This document shows positions 7,179 to 12,104 of a DNA stretch of 12,104 nt, piece by piece. This DNA is from Treponema sp. (lineage in GTDB: Bacteria > Spirochaetota > Spirochaetia > Treponematales > Treponemataceae). The notes beneath the pieces were generated by a model. The model was not told the DNA's origin, ran no database searches, and was given only the letters and a program-made list of their open reading frames with translations. Positions within the stretch are counted from its first letter, which is position 1, and the number at the start of each line of letters is the position of its first letter. The translations under genes were made by a program, and so were the position numbers. The stretch covers positions 1 to 12,104 of the forward strand of contig DLYJ01000100.1 of assembly GCA_003447785.1 (NCBI GenBank), read 5' to 3'.

Positions 7179-7466
7179 ATGACTAAAAATGTATCTGCCG
7201 TAGGCTTTGATTTTGATGAAAAACAGTCAGCAATGGTTGACAAAAAGCTGGAACGCATCAAGTATGCGGAAGATCTTATCGTAGACCTCATGGTTCGCGT
7301 CAAACACGAAAAAGCATATGCTTTTGAAGCAACTGCAAACTTCCGCTGGGGCTCACAGGCTCACGTAAGTGCAGAAGATTTTGATTTTGGTGCTGCCCTC
7401 AACAAAATGATGGACACTCTGGATGTTAAAATCAAAAAGGAAAAGGATAAGATTCAGCAGAAATAA
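7179..7466 (+). CDS. hpf: Ribosome hibernation promoting factor, short form (HPF/RaiA family)
   Basis: A 95-residue HPF/YfiA-fold protein. Members bind the 30S decoding region and silence ribosomes in stationary phase or starvation. Seen: the Leu-Glu-Arg-Ile-Lys-Tyr-Ala-Glu-Asp helix near residues 24-32, beta strands (about 34-68), Ala-Glu-Asp-Phe-Asp-Phe-Gly-Ala-Ala-Leu (about 66-75), and the closing Asp-x-Lys-Ile-Lys-Lys-Glu-Lys-Asp-Lys helix. It lacks the C-terminal dimerisation domain of long HPF, so it belongs to the short class. The start at 7179 is preferred because AAGGAG (7163-7168) precedes it by 10 nt; the in-frame ATG at 7155 would add eight residues outside the family and places that Shine-Dalgarno within the gene. 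It follows rpoN, as in Proteobacteria, but has its own promoter and structured leader. Confidence 0.92.
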   Translation: MTKNVSAVGFDFDEKQSAMVDKKLERIKYAEDLIVDLMVRVKHEKAYAFEATANFRWGSQAHVSAEDFDFGAALNKMMDTLDVKIKKEKDKIQQK

Positions 7467-7484
7467 TTCACAGGTTGAATTTTT

Positions 7485-7578
7485 AAAAGGGGCGGTCCGG
7501 AGGAAGTTTAAAATGTCATTACCGCATCAAAACGGATAATGACAAAAAGGAAACTTACCGGTCAGCCCCCTTTTTTTT
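7485..7578 (+). terminator. Extended nested hairpin with T8 end, between hpf and hprK
   Basis: One long, fully nested fold. AAAAGGGG (7485-7492) pairs with CCCCTTTT (7567-7574). CCGG (7497-7500) pairs with CCGG (7558-7561). AAGTTT (7504-7509) pairs with AAACTT (7551-7556). TGTCATTA (7514-7521) pairs with TAATGACA (7537-7544). CCG (7522-7524) pairs with CGG (7533-7535) under an 8-base loop. Eight T follow the G/C stem (7571-7578). At minimum it is the rho-independent terminator of hpf. The size and number of exact helices exceed what a terminator needs, so a 3'-UTR RNA or conditional attenuator is possible. It separates hpf from the hprK promoter at 7590. Confidence 0.85.
7513..7539 (+). CDS. 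Possible 8-residue leader ORF inside the nested hairpin
   Basis: ATG at 7513 follows GGAGG (7499-7503) with 9-nt spacing and reads Met-Ser-Leu-Pro-His-Gln-Asn-Gly then TAA. The Shine-Dalgarno sits next to the CCGG and AAGTTT helices, and the codons lie in the TGTCATTA/TAATGACA hairpin, so translation would have to open several helices. No run of one regulatory codon is present. It could arise by chance in 160 nt; low confidence. Confidence 0.3.
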   Translation: MSLPHQNG

Positions 7579-7589
7579 AAAAAAACTAC

Positions 7590-7618
7590 TTGTCAATTAT
7601 GCTTTTTGGATGTATAGT
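7590..7618 (+). promoter_or_regulatory. Promoter of hprK operon, predicted leaderless
   Basis: TTGTCA (7590-7595, 5 of 6), 17-bp spacer, TATAGT (7613-7618, 5 of 6). Expected start is near 7625, two bases before the hprK ATG. No Shine-Dalgarno is present between the -10 and the ATG. Confidence 0.75.
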
Positions 7619-7626
7619 ATTTATGT

Positions 7627-8616
7627 ATGGCAGATAAACCGTTTACAGTTCTGGATTTACTCGATATGGACCTCAAGGGGTACAACGCTCTCAATCTTAA
7701 ATGTATTGCAGGACGCAAAGGACTTACCCGTGCGATTACGGTTCCGGATATTAACCGTCCGGGGCTCGAATTAAGCGGCTTTTACGAGTCGTTTGCCTTT
7801 GAGCGCGTTCAGGTTTTTGGCCGTGGTGAATTTGCCTATCTTGCAAAACTCCACGCAGAAAACCGCACGGACGCTGTAGAAAAACTTTTTTCATACAATA
7901 TCCCCTGCGCTGTTTTTACACACAGCCTTACTCCAGGAAGTTCCTTTATAGAAATTGCCGAAAAGACAGGCTGCGCCATTTTGCAGACCGACCTTGAATC
8001 ATCTGAGTTTTCAACACGCCTGCTCCGTCTTTTTTCCAACGTTTTTGCGCCAAAAAAGATTATGCACGGTGTTCTTGTAGAAGTTTACGGTGTGGGAGTT
8101 CTTCTTGCCGGACACTCGGGTGTGGGAAAATCAGAATGTGCCCTTGAATTAATCGAGCGCGGCCACCGTCTTGTTGCCGACGACAGCGTTGAAATCCGCT
8201 GTGTAAACGGTAACACTCTCGTAGGTCAGGGAGCAAATATTCTTATCAACCACCACATGGAAATCCGCGGTCTTGGTATCATCAATATTGCCCAGCTCTA
8301 CGGCGTCGGTTCAATCCGCGAACAGACAGAACTCCAGCTCATTATCCGCCTGGAAGAATGGGACCAGAACAAAATCTACGACCGTCTCGGAACAGACCCT
8401 GCCGGTACAGACCTGCTGGGTGTAAGGGTTCCGACAATCGAGATTCCTGTCCGGCCCGGCCGTAACCTCCCGATTATCATCGAGGCGGCCGTTATGAATG
8501 AAAGACTTAAGTCCATGGGTTATAATTCTGCCCGTGACTTTAATCAGAATATCCTCAAATGGATTGAATCCGGCGAGGCTCAGGCTGCATATTACGGCAG
8601 CGAAGATCATTATTAA
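7627..8616 (+). CDS. hprK: HPr kinase/phosphorylase
   Basis: A bifunctional enzyme that phosphorylates HPr on Ser46 with ATP or PPi, and removes that phosphate by phosphorolysis, linking carbon or energy state to PTS activity and regulation. Of 329 residues, 1 to about 135 are the Hpr_kinase_N domain and the rest the kinase domain. Seen: catalytic-region His147 in Met-His-Gly-Val-Leu-Val-Glu-Val-Tyr-Gly, the P-loop Gly-His-Ser-Gly-Val-Gly-Lys-Ser at 162-169, Leu-Val-Ala-Asp-Asp at 182-186, the HprK signature Glu-Ile-Arg-Gly-Leu-Gly-Ile-Ile at 212-219, and Pro-Val-Arg-Pro-Gly-Arg-Asn at 274-280. Its target HPr is encoded 39 nt downstream with the matching Ser46. No Shine-Dalgarno precedes the ATG; the promoter predicts a leader of about 2 nt. 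Confidence 0.97.
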   Translation: MADKPFTVLDLLDMDLKGYNALNLKCIAGRKGLTRAITVPDINRPGLELSGFYESFAFERVQVFGRGEFAYLAKLHAENRTDAVEKLFSYNIPCAVFTHSLTPGSSFIEIAEKTGCAILQTDLESSEFSTRLLRLFSNVFAPKKIMHGVLVEVYGVGVLLAGHSGVGKSECALELIERGHRLVADDSVEIRCVNGNTLVGQGANILINHHMEIRGLGIINIAQLYGVGSIREQTELQLIIRLEEWDQNKIYDRLGTDPAGTDLLGVRVPTIEIPVRPGRNLPIIIEAAVMNERLKSMGYNSARDFNQNILKWIESGEAQAAYYGSEDHY

Positions 8617-8655
8617 TAAGGGAAGACCAGCTTATCTGGCAAACGAGGTGATTAT

Positions 8656-8925
8656 ATGACAGAAAAAATCTTAACAGTATGCAATCGTTCCGGTATCCAT
8701 GCGCGTCCGGCAGCATTGATTGCACAGACAGCAAATAAGTTTTCTTCGGAGGTAACCATGATTAAAGACGATGCAGAAATCAACGCAAAGTCAATCATGG
8801 GTGTTATTACAATGGCAGCCGGCTACAATACTCAGATCACCTTGCGCACGGAAGGTCCGGACGAAGTTGACTGTGCAAACGCAATTGTACAGTTGTTTGA
8901 AAATAAATTCGAGGAAGAAGAATAA
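8656..8925 (+). CDS. ptsH: Phosphocarrier protein HPr
   Basis: An 89-residue HPr. His15, in Gly-Ile-His-Ala-Arg-Pro, accepts phosphate from enzyme I. Ser46, in Asn-Ala-Lys-Ser-Ile-Met-Gly-Val, is the HprK target, and both are intact, so the protein can in principle serve transport and regulation. Enzyme I and EII components are not in this window, so whether it drives sugar uptake or only regulation cannot be decided here. The start has a strong GAGGTGA 5-11 nt upstream. The stop TAA overlaps the lexA ATG by one base (TAATG), implying translational coupling. The C-terminus is very acidic (four Glu). Confidence 0.97.
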   Translation: MTEKILTVCNRSGIHARPAALIAQTANKFSSEVTMIKDDAEINAKSIMGVITMAAGYNTQITLRTEGPDEVDCANAIVQLFENKFEEEE

Positions 8926-9527
8926 TGAGAAAACTCACTGATCGTCAGCAGGAAGTTTTAAGTTTCATCTCCGACTACACCAGGACAAATTCTTTTCCGC
9001 CTACAGTCCGCGAGATTGCTGATTATTTTAAAATTTCCCTTAAGGCTGTGCAGGACCACATTTCGGCTCTGCAGAAAAAAGATTATATTTCAATCAAGCC
9101 CAAGACTTCGCGTTCAATCCGCATTTTACAGGATAATCACGAAGAAACATTTGTCGGACGCGTTCCCCTGCTTGGAACCGTGGCCGCAGGCAAGCCTCTT
9201 CTTTCCGAAGAAAACCTTGACGGTTACGTAAACCTTACAGAGCCTTTTGTCCGCCCGGGTAAAAGCTACTTTGCACTGCGTGTACGCGGAAAGAGCATGA
9301 TTAACGCAGGCATCCTGGAAGGCGACCTTGCCGTTGTTGAACAGACAGAAAGTGCAGTTGACGGACAGATTGTCGTTGCCGTTATCGACGATGCAATTAC
9401 CCTCAAACGCTATTACAAGGAGTCTGACCGCATCAGGCTCCAGCCGGAAAACCCTGCCTTTGAACCGATTTACTGCAGTAACGTACGGATTGTAGGAATT
9501 CTGTCAAATATTGTAAGGACATATTAG
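8925..9527 (+). CDS. lexA: LexA repressor
   Basis: The SOS-response repressor: it binds operators as a dimer and self-cleaves when RecA filaments form on damaged DNA. The 200 residues comprise an N-terminal winged helix-turn-helix (about 1-65; recognition region near 27-46) and an S24 protease domain. Seen: scissile Ala88-Gly89 in Thr-Val-Ala-Ala-Gly, nucleophile Ser124 in Arg-Gly-Lys-Ser-Met, and general base Lys161 in Ile-Thr-Leu-Lys-Arg. All are intact, so cleavage is expected. GAGG (8911-8914) inside the ptsH end supplies a ribosome site 10 nt before the ATG. It is co-encoded with ptsH (1-nt overlap) and holA (4-nt gap). No typical Gram-positive or E. coli LexA box was found, so its operator is unknown. 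Confidence 0.97.
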   Translation: MRKLTDRQQEVLSFISDYTRTNSFPPTVREIADYFKISLKAVQDHISALQKKDYISIKPKTSRSIRILQDNHEETFVGRVPLLGTVAAGKPLLSEENLDGYVNLTEPFVRPGKSYFALRVRGKSMINAGILEGDLAVVEQTESAVDGQIVVAVIDDAITLKRYYKESDRIRLQPENPAFEPIYCSNVRIVGILSNIVRTY

Positions 9528-9531
9528 TTCA

Positions 9532-10554
9532 ATGGACGCGCCTCTCTATCTGTATGTGGGCCCGGAAATCGGGGAACGAAACGAACAGGTTACAAAAACA
9601 AAGGAAGAACTCAAAAAAAAGTACGGCTCAAGCGATGACTTTTTGTACTACGGAAACGATCTGGACATGAATGAGGTTGCCGGCCAGCTTATGACCGAGT
9701 CACTTTTTACGCCTGCTACCTGTGTCGTAATCCGTAACGCTGAATTCATCAAAGATAAAAATGATGTTGAATTAATCGCAGCCTGGGCAGAAAGTGCGGC
9801 CAAAAAGGGTAGTGACTCGTCAGTTCTGATTCTCGTTTCAGACGAGACAAAAATAGATGCTCGGCTGGAAAAACTGGTTCCTTCATCCCACAAAAAAATC
9901 TTCTGGGAAATGTTTGAAGACAGGAAGGAACAGTGGCTTCATGACTTTTTCAGAAAGAACGGCTACGTGCTTGAAGAAGATGCCGCAGAACAGATTCTCG
10001 AAATGGTCGAAAACAACACCGAGCAGCTCAAAAATGAATGCAGCCGCTTTTTTATGTGCTTTCCGAAAGGACACAGCGTTTCCACCGCCGATGTTGAACA
10101 GATACTGGCCCACAACAGGGAAGAATCTGCTTTTACATTGTTTGACGCAATGATTCAAAATCTTCCGCCGGCAAAACGCCTCGAAAACTGCCTTTCGATC
10201 ATGCAGAAAATCATGCTCGTAAAGGACAACAATCCGGTAAAGGTAATTGCGGGATTAACTTCATGCTTCCGGCGTCTTGCCCTGTGGAAAAGCCTTTACG
10301 CTTCCGGGGCAAATCCGGGCGAAGATACATTAAAAAAATCAGGATTTTCATCAAAGATTGCGCGCCGTCAGTACACTGCGGCTTCCAGAATGTGGTCTGC
10401 AGGTCAGGTTGCGGCAATCAACGCCCTGCTTTCAAGGACAGATATGTCTCTGCGTCAGGACGGACAGACTTTTCAGGCAACCGCCATGTCGCTTTTAGTG
10501 TATGAGATTGTAATCAAGAATGGTTCAGCCTGTGCTCAGTACGAGGCTAGTTAA
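9532..10554 (+). CDS. holA: DNA polymerase III subunit delta
   Basis: Delta opens the beta sliding clamp within the clamp-loader complex. The 340-residue protein has the family's N-terminal Leu-Tyr-Leu-Tyr-Val-Gly-Pro opening without a P-loop, as expected since delta does not bind ATP, then Leu-Met-Thr-Glu-Ser-Leu-Phe-Thr-Pro (about 52-60; the region whose Leu-Phe pair contacts the clamp in E. coli delta). A middle helical domain includes Glu-Gln-Leu-Lys-Asn-Glu, and the C-terminal collar domain (about 200-335) includes Phe-Thr-Leu-Phe-Asp-Ala. Divergence from E. coli HolA is large, as usual for this subunit. The start follows lexA by 4 nt, with AAGGA (9515-9519) 12 nt upstream. Its stop overlaps the convergent ydbC-like gene by 8 nt. 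Confidence 0.88.
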   Translation: MDAPLYLYVGPEIGERNEQVTKTKEELKKKYGSSDDFLYYGNDLDMNEVAGQLMTESLFTPATCVVIRNAEFIKDKNDVELIAAWAESAAKKGSDSSVLILVSDETKIDARLEKLVPSSHKKIFWEMFEDRKEQWLHDFFRKNGYVLEEDAAEQILEMVENNTEQLKNECSRFFMCFPKGHSVSTADVEQILAHNREESAFTLFDAMIQNLPPAKRLENCLSIMQKIMLVKDNNPVKVIAGLTSCFRRLALWKSLYASGANPGEDTLKKSGFSSKIARRQYTAASRMWSAGQVAAINALLSRTDMSLRQDGQTFQATAMSLLVYEIVIKNGSACAQYEAS

Positions 10555-10566
10555 TCTGAGCTTTTT
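10546..10566 (+). terminator. Weak terminator candidate at the end of holA
   Basis: GCTAG (10546-10550) and CTGAGC (10556-10561) form a 5-bp stem with one bulged G and a 5-base loop, followed by five T. It contains the overlapping stop codons of holA and the ydbC-like gene. Short and weak; offered only because no better plus-strand terminator was found. Confidence 0.25.
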
Positions 10567-10774
10567 CCAGTAATTCTTTAAGGGTTTTAACTTCTTCGGT
10601 TGTGAGCGTAATTCCCTTGCCCATCTTTGTGTGGTCAGGATCCCAGGCCCTGATATCGTATTTTGCAGGACGACCGCCCCAGCTGACCTTATTCAGTTCA
10701 GTGGTCCAGCCGGACTTTGCAGTAGATAAAATTCCGCATTTTTCTGTGATTTCAAAAGAAAATTCATCTGCCAT
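10547..10774 (-). CDS. YdbC/PC4-like single-stranded DNA-binding protein
   Basis: A 75-residue protein with the pattern of the bacterial YdbC family, which has the fold of the eukaryotic PC4 coactivator and binds single-stranded DNA or RNA. Seen: Phe-Glu-Ile (7-9), Gly-Trp-Thr-Thr-Glu-Leu-Asn (22-28), Val-Ser-Trp-Gly-Gly-Arg-Pro-Ala-Lys-Tyr-Asp-Ile-Arg (30-42), Trp-Asp-Pro-Asp-His-x-Lys-Met-Gly-Lys-Gly-Ile-Thr-Leu (44-57), and a C-terminal helix. Length matches the family. The cellular role of YdbC is not settled; transcription or DNA-repair support is inferred from PC4. A GGGG-containing weak ribosome site lies 5-10 nt before the ATG. It is convergent with holA (8-nt overlap, CTAGTTAA) and divergent from the lipoprotein gene. 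Confidence 0.85.
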   Translation of the reverse strand: MADEFSFEITEKCGILSTAKSGWTTELNKVSWGGRPAKYDIRAWDPDHTKMGKGITLTTEEVKTLKELLEKAQIN

Positions 10775-10824
10775 AACGTACCCCGTGATTAAAATTTATA
10801 CTTTTTTATAGAGTAATTAGACAT

Positions 10825-10853
10825 ATTATACCCTCAAAATTTTGATTTGGCAC
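10825..10853 (-). promoter_or_regulatory. Promoter of the YdbC-like gene
   Basis: Minus strand: GTGCCA (10853-10848), 17-bp spacer, perfect TATAAT (10830-10825). Start expected near 10818, leader about 43 nt. A perfect 12-bp palindrome fills most of the spacer. Confidence 0.6.
10834..10845. promoter_or_regulatory. Perfect 12-bp palindrome, operator candidate
   Basis: TCAAAATTTTGA is its own reverse complement and lies between the -35 and -10 of the minus-strand ydbC promoter, a classic repressor position. The regulator is unknown. Confidence 0.45.
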
Positions 10854-10854
10854 T

Positions 10855-10868
10855 AAAAATCGATTTTT
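10855..10868. promoter_or_regulatory. Perfect 14-bp A/T palindrome
   Basis: AAAAATCGATTTTT is its own reverse complement. It lies just upstream of the -35 of the ydbC promoter and about 14 bp upstream of the -35 of the lipoprotein promoter, where it could serve as a shared operator or an A/T-rich UP-like element. Confidence 0.4.
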
Positions 10869-10881
10869 GACCTGTAAAATG

Positions 10882-10910
10882 TTGCCCTCCGAAGATTTCT
10901 ACAATATAAT
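10882..10910 (+). promoter_or_regulatory. Promoter of the lipoprotein gene
   Basis: TTGCCC (10882-10887), 17-bp spacer, perfect TATAAT (10905-10910). Start expected near 10917, leader about 32 nt to the TTG start. Confidence 0.75.
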
Positions 10911-10948
10911 GAGAAATATAAATGTTTTTAAAAAAACGGAGGAAGAAA

Positions 10949-12016
10949 TTGAAAAAATATTCCGTAGCAATTGCCAGTGCTCTTGCAGTTCTTTTCTTGG
11001 CATCCTGCGGTTCAAAACCTGCACCGGAACCAGCACCGGAGCCGGCTACAGAACCAGCTGTTCAGGAAGTTCCTGTTGAAACACCACCAGCAGATGATTT
11101 TTCAGCAGAAAACGCAAAACTTATCGCTTTGACTGACGCAGCCCGCCAGAAGGCTGTTCTTGCTCAGGCAGAAACTTATTATCCGGAGCCATTTGCTTTT
11201 GCTGACCAGCAGCTCGAATCCCTTAAAAAGGATATGGCTGACAAACCGGCAGAAGATTATTCAGTAAGAATTAAAGATCTTACTTCACGCTATGAGTCAC
11301 TTGCAGAAGCAAGCGAAGCTCAGGCTCTTAAATCACGTGTAGAAAGCCTTGGATTTGCTTCTCTGGACCAGAACGCATTCGACAATGCCGGCAAGGCACT
11401 TTCAGAATACGATGCAATGGGAACAGGTGCCAGCGGTGCTGACCTCCTTGCAAAGGCAAACGAAGCAAAAGAAGGTTACAAAGCTTTGATTAACAAGGGC
11501 TTTGTTGCCGCAGCAGGCCGCGAACGCCAGGCAGCCCTCAAGGCTAAAAAAGATGCCGACAGCGTAAAAGCTGGTGTTGCTCAGAAAGAAGTTTACACAA
11601 AAGCATCTGATGCATTCAAAAAGGCTGACTCTGCTTATGTAACTGCAAACATCGAAGGTGCTTACGAAGGTTATAAATCTTCAAAAGAAACCTTTACAAT
11701 GCTGTTCAATACAATTTCAGAAAAACGCGCTGCCGCACAGGCAATGATTGACCGTGCAAAGCAGAAGGTTTCTGATTCAGCAAGTTACGCTGAAGAAGCA
11801 GATACAATCGCTCCTCTCGCCGCTGAAGTTGCCGGAATCGAAAAGGAAGACGCAGTTCTCCTGGAAGAAGATCAGCTGGCAAATCCTGAAGAAGCAGTTA
11901 TCGACGTTGAAGAAGGCATTACCGCAAAAACTGCAGAAAAAGCCGCAGAAGCCGCAATCGCTGTAGACAATGCAGTTGATCAGGCTGTAACAGACATCAA
12001 GTCGGAGGTTCAATAA
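10949..12016 (+). CDS. Putative lipoprotein with Pro/Glu linker and Ala-rich helical body
   Basis: Not recognised as a named family. The likely start is TTG at 10949: GGAGG (10938-10942) lies 6 nt before it, and the resulting protein of 355 residues opens with a textbook lipoprotein signal (Met-Lys-Lys, hydrophobic core, Leu-Ala-Ser-Cys), with Cys20 as the lipidated residue. The in-frame ATG at 10922 would put the Shine-Dalgarno inside the gene and add nine mostly basic residues. After the Cys comes a Pro-Ala-Pro-Glu repeat tether (about 24-48), then long helices rich in Ala, Lys, Glu and Asp, with likely coiled coil, to the end. It should be anchored in the cytoplasmic or outer membrane facing the periplasm or surface. 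The stop overlaps the next secreted-protein gene by one base, suggesting a pair acting together in the envelope. Confidence 0.8.
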   Translation: MKKYSVAIASALAVLFLASCGSKPAPEPAPEPATEPAVQEVPVETPPADDFSAENAKLIALTDAARQKAVLAQAETYYPEPFAFADQQLESLKKDMADKPAEDYSVRIKDLTSRYESLAEASEAQALKSRVESLGFASLDQNAFDNAGKALSEYDAMGTGASGADLLAKANEAKEGYKALINKGFVAAAGRERQAALKAKKDADSVKAGVAQKEVYTKASDAFKKADSAYVTANIEGAYEGYKSSKETFTMLFNTISEKRAAAQAMIDRAKQKVSDSASYAEEADTIAPLAAEVAGIEKEDAVLLEEDQLANPEEAVIDVEEGITAKTAEKAAEAAIAVDNAVDQAVTDIKSEVQ

Positions 12017-12104
12017 TGAAAAAACTTATCGCTCTTGTTTGTGCAATTGTTTCGGCTTCACTTCTTTTTGCCGTAAGCTACAAAAACAACACTTATCAGA
12101 AACT
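12016..12104 (+). CDS. Secreted protein, N-terminus only (cut by window end)
   Basis: ATG at 12016 overlaps the preceding lipoprotein stop (TAATG) and is preceded by GGAGG (12004-12008), 7 nt upstream, within the lipoprotein gene. The 29 visible residues are a signal peptide: Met-Lys-Lys, a hydrophobic core with Leu-Leu-Phe-Ala, probable cleavage after an Ala near residue 19, then Tyr-Lys-Asn-Asn-Thr-Tyr-Gln-Lys. No lipobox Cys is seen near the cleavage region. The rest lies outside the window, so no function can be assigned; an envelope partner of the lipoprotein is inferred from the overlap. Confidence 0.85.
   Translation, partial: MKKLIALVCAIVSASLLFAVSYKNNTYQK

Noticed and set aside
7494..7506. 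GGTCCGGAGGAAG resembling the signal recognition particle RNA apical motif
   Set aside because: In SRP RNA this motif forms the apical loop of helix 8; here it lies in the outer left side of a nested fold with a different loop, and lacks the flanking SRP bases.
9883..10417. Antisense ORFs of 68-91 codons opposite holA and similar ones opposite recQ, yifB and hprK
   Set aside because: They lack ribosome sites and recognisable domains and fully overlap well-supported genes; they are reading-frame shadows.
10848..10868. TGGCAC at 10848-10853 resembling a sigma-54 -24 element (rpoN is in the window)
   Set aside because: The matching -12 TTGC does not occur at the required spacing (the bases there read ATCG). 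The hexamer is better explained as the reverse of the ydbC -35.
10922..10948. Upstream ATG for the lipoprotein
   Set aside because: It has no SD, lies about 5 nt from the predicted transcript start, and would put GGAGG inside the gene; TTG at 10949 gives a canonical lipoprotein signal.

Overview
The window reads as chromosomal DNA of a host-associated spirochaete, most likely a Treponema. Pointers are the lipoprotein with a Pro/Glu/Ala-rich tether and long Ala/Lys/Glu helices, a DUF1015 protein of the spirochaete/Firmicutes type, a short HPF next to rpoN, and a PTS regulatory set (HprK plus an HPr carrying both His15 and Ser46) of the kind found in spirochaetes and Firmicutes. Genus is inference; there is no rRNA here. 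Coding density is high, no stretch over 300 bases lacks a gene, and no intact mobile element or CRISPR array is visible.

Layout. (1) 1-2260, plus strand: the 3' part of a PHP-domain phosphoesterase, then a complete YifB/ComM AAA+ ATPase whose start codon closes a small hairpin. (2) 2261-2486: two copies of a 20-bp direct repeat, then a minus-strand tRNA-Leu(CAA) with its own promoter and terminator. (3) 2487-5362: recQ (plus strand, no HRDC domain) facing a DUF1015 gene (minus strand). They share the palindromic stop CTAG, and the DUF1015 terminator lies inside the recQ reading frame. (4) 5363-7466: divergent promoters for DUF1015 and rpoN (sigma-54), then hpf with its own promoter and a long structured leader. 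(5) 7467-10554: an elaborate nested hairpin ending in eight T, then a compact run hprK-ptsH-lexA-holA (gaps 39 nt, -1 nt, 4 nt). (6) 10547-10774, minus strand: a small YdbC/PC4-like protein overlapping the end of holA by 8 nt. (7) 10775-12104: a divergent promoter region with two perfect palindromes, then a lipoprotein gene that probably starts at TTG and overlaps by 1 nt a secreted-protein gene cut by the window end.

How the genes fit together. rpoN, hpf, hprK and ptsH form a sigma-54/ribosome-hibernation/nitrogen-PTS-like neighbourhood comparable to the rpoN-hpf-ptsN-npr order of Proteobacteria, but with HPr kinase in place of ptsN. lexA and holA follow in the same run, which would tie SOS repressor and clamp-loader delta synthesis to the HPr kinase transcript. 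RecQ, YifB/ComM, LexA, HolA and the PC4-like protein give the window a DNA-maintenance flavour.

Most unusual signals. Three genes with no Shine-Dalgarno (DUF1015, rpoN, hprK) have sigma-70-type promoters placed so that transcription should start at, or 2 nt before, the ATG, which predicts leaderless mRNAs. The hpf-hprK gap encodes a ~94-nt nested RNA structure containing a well-formed Shine-Dalgarno and an 8-codon ORF. No clearly undescribed multi-gene system is evident; the novelty is mainly in the RNA and regulatory layer.
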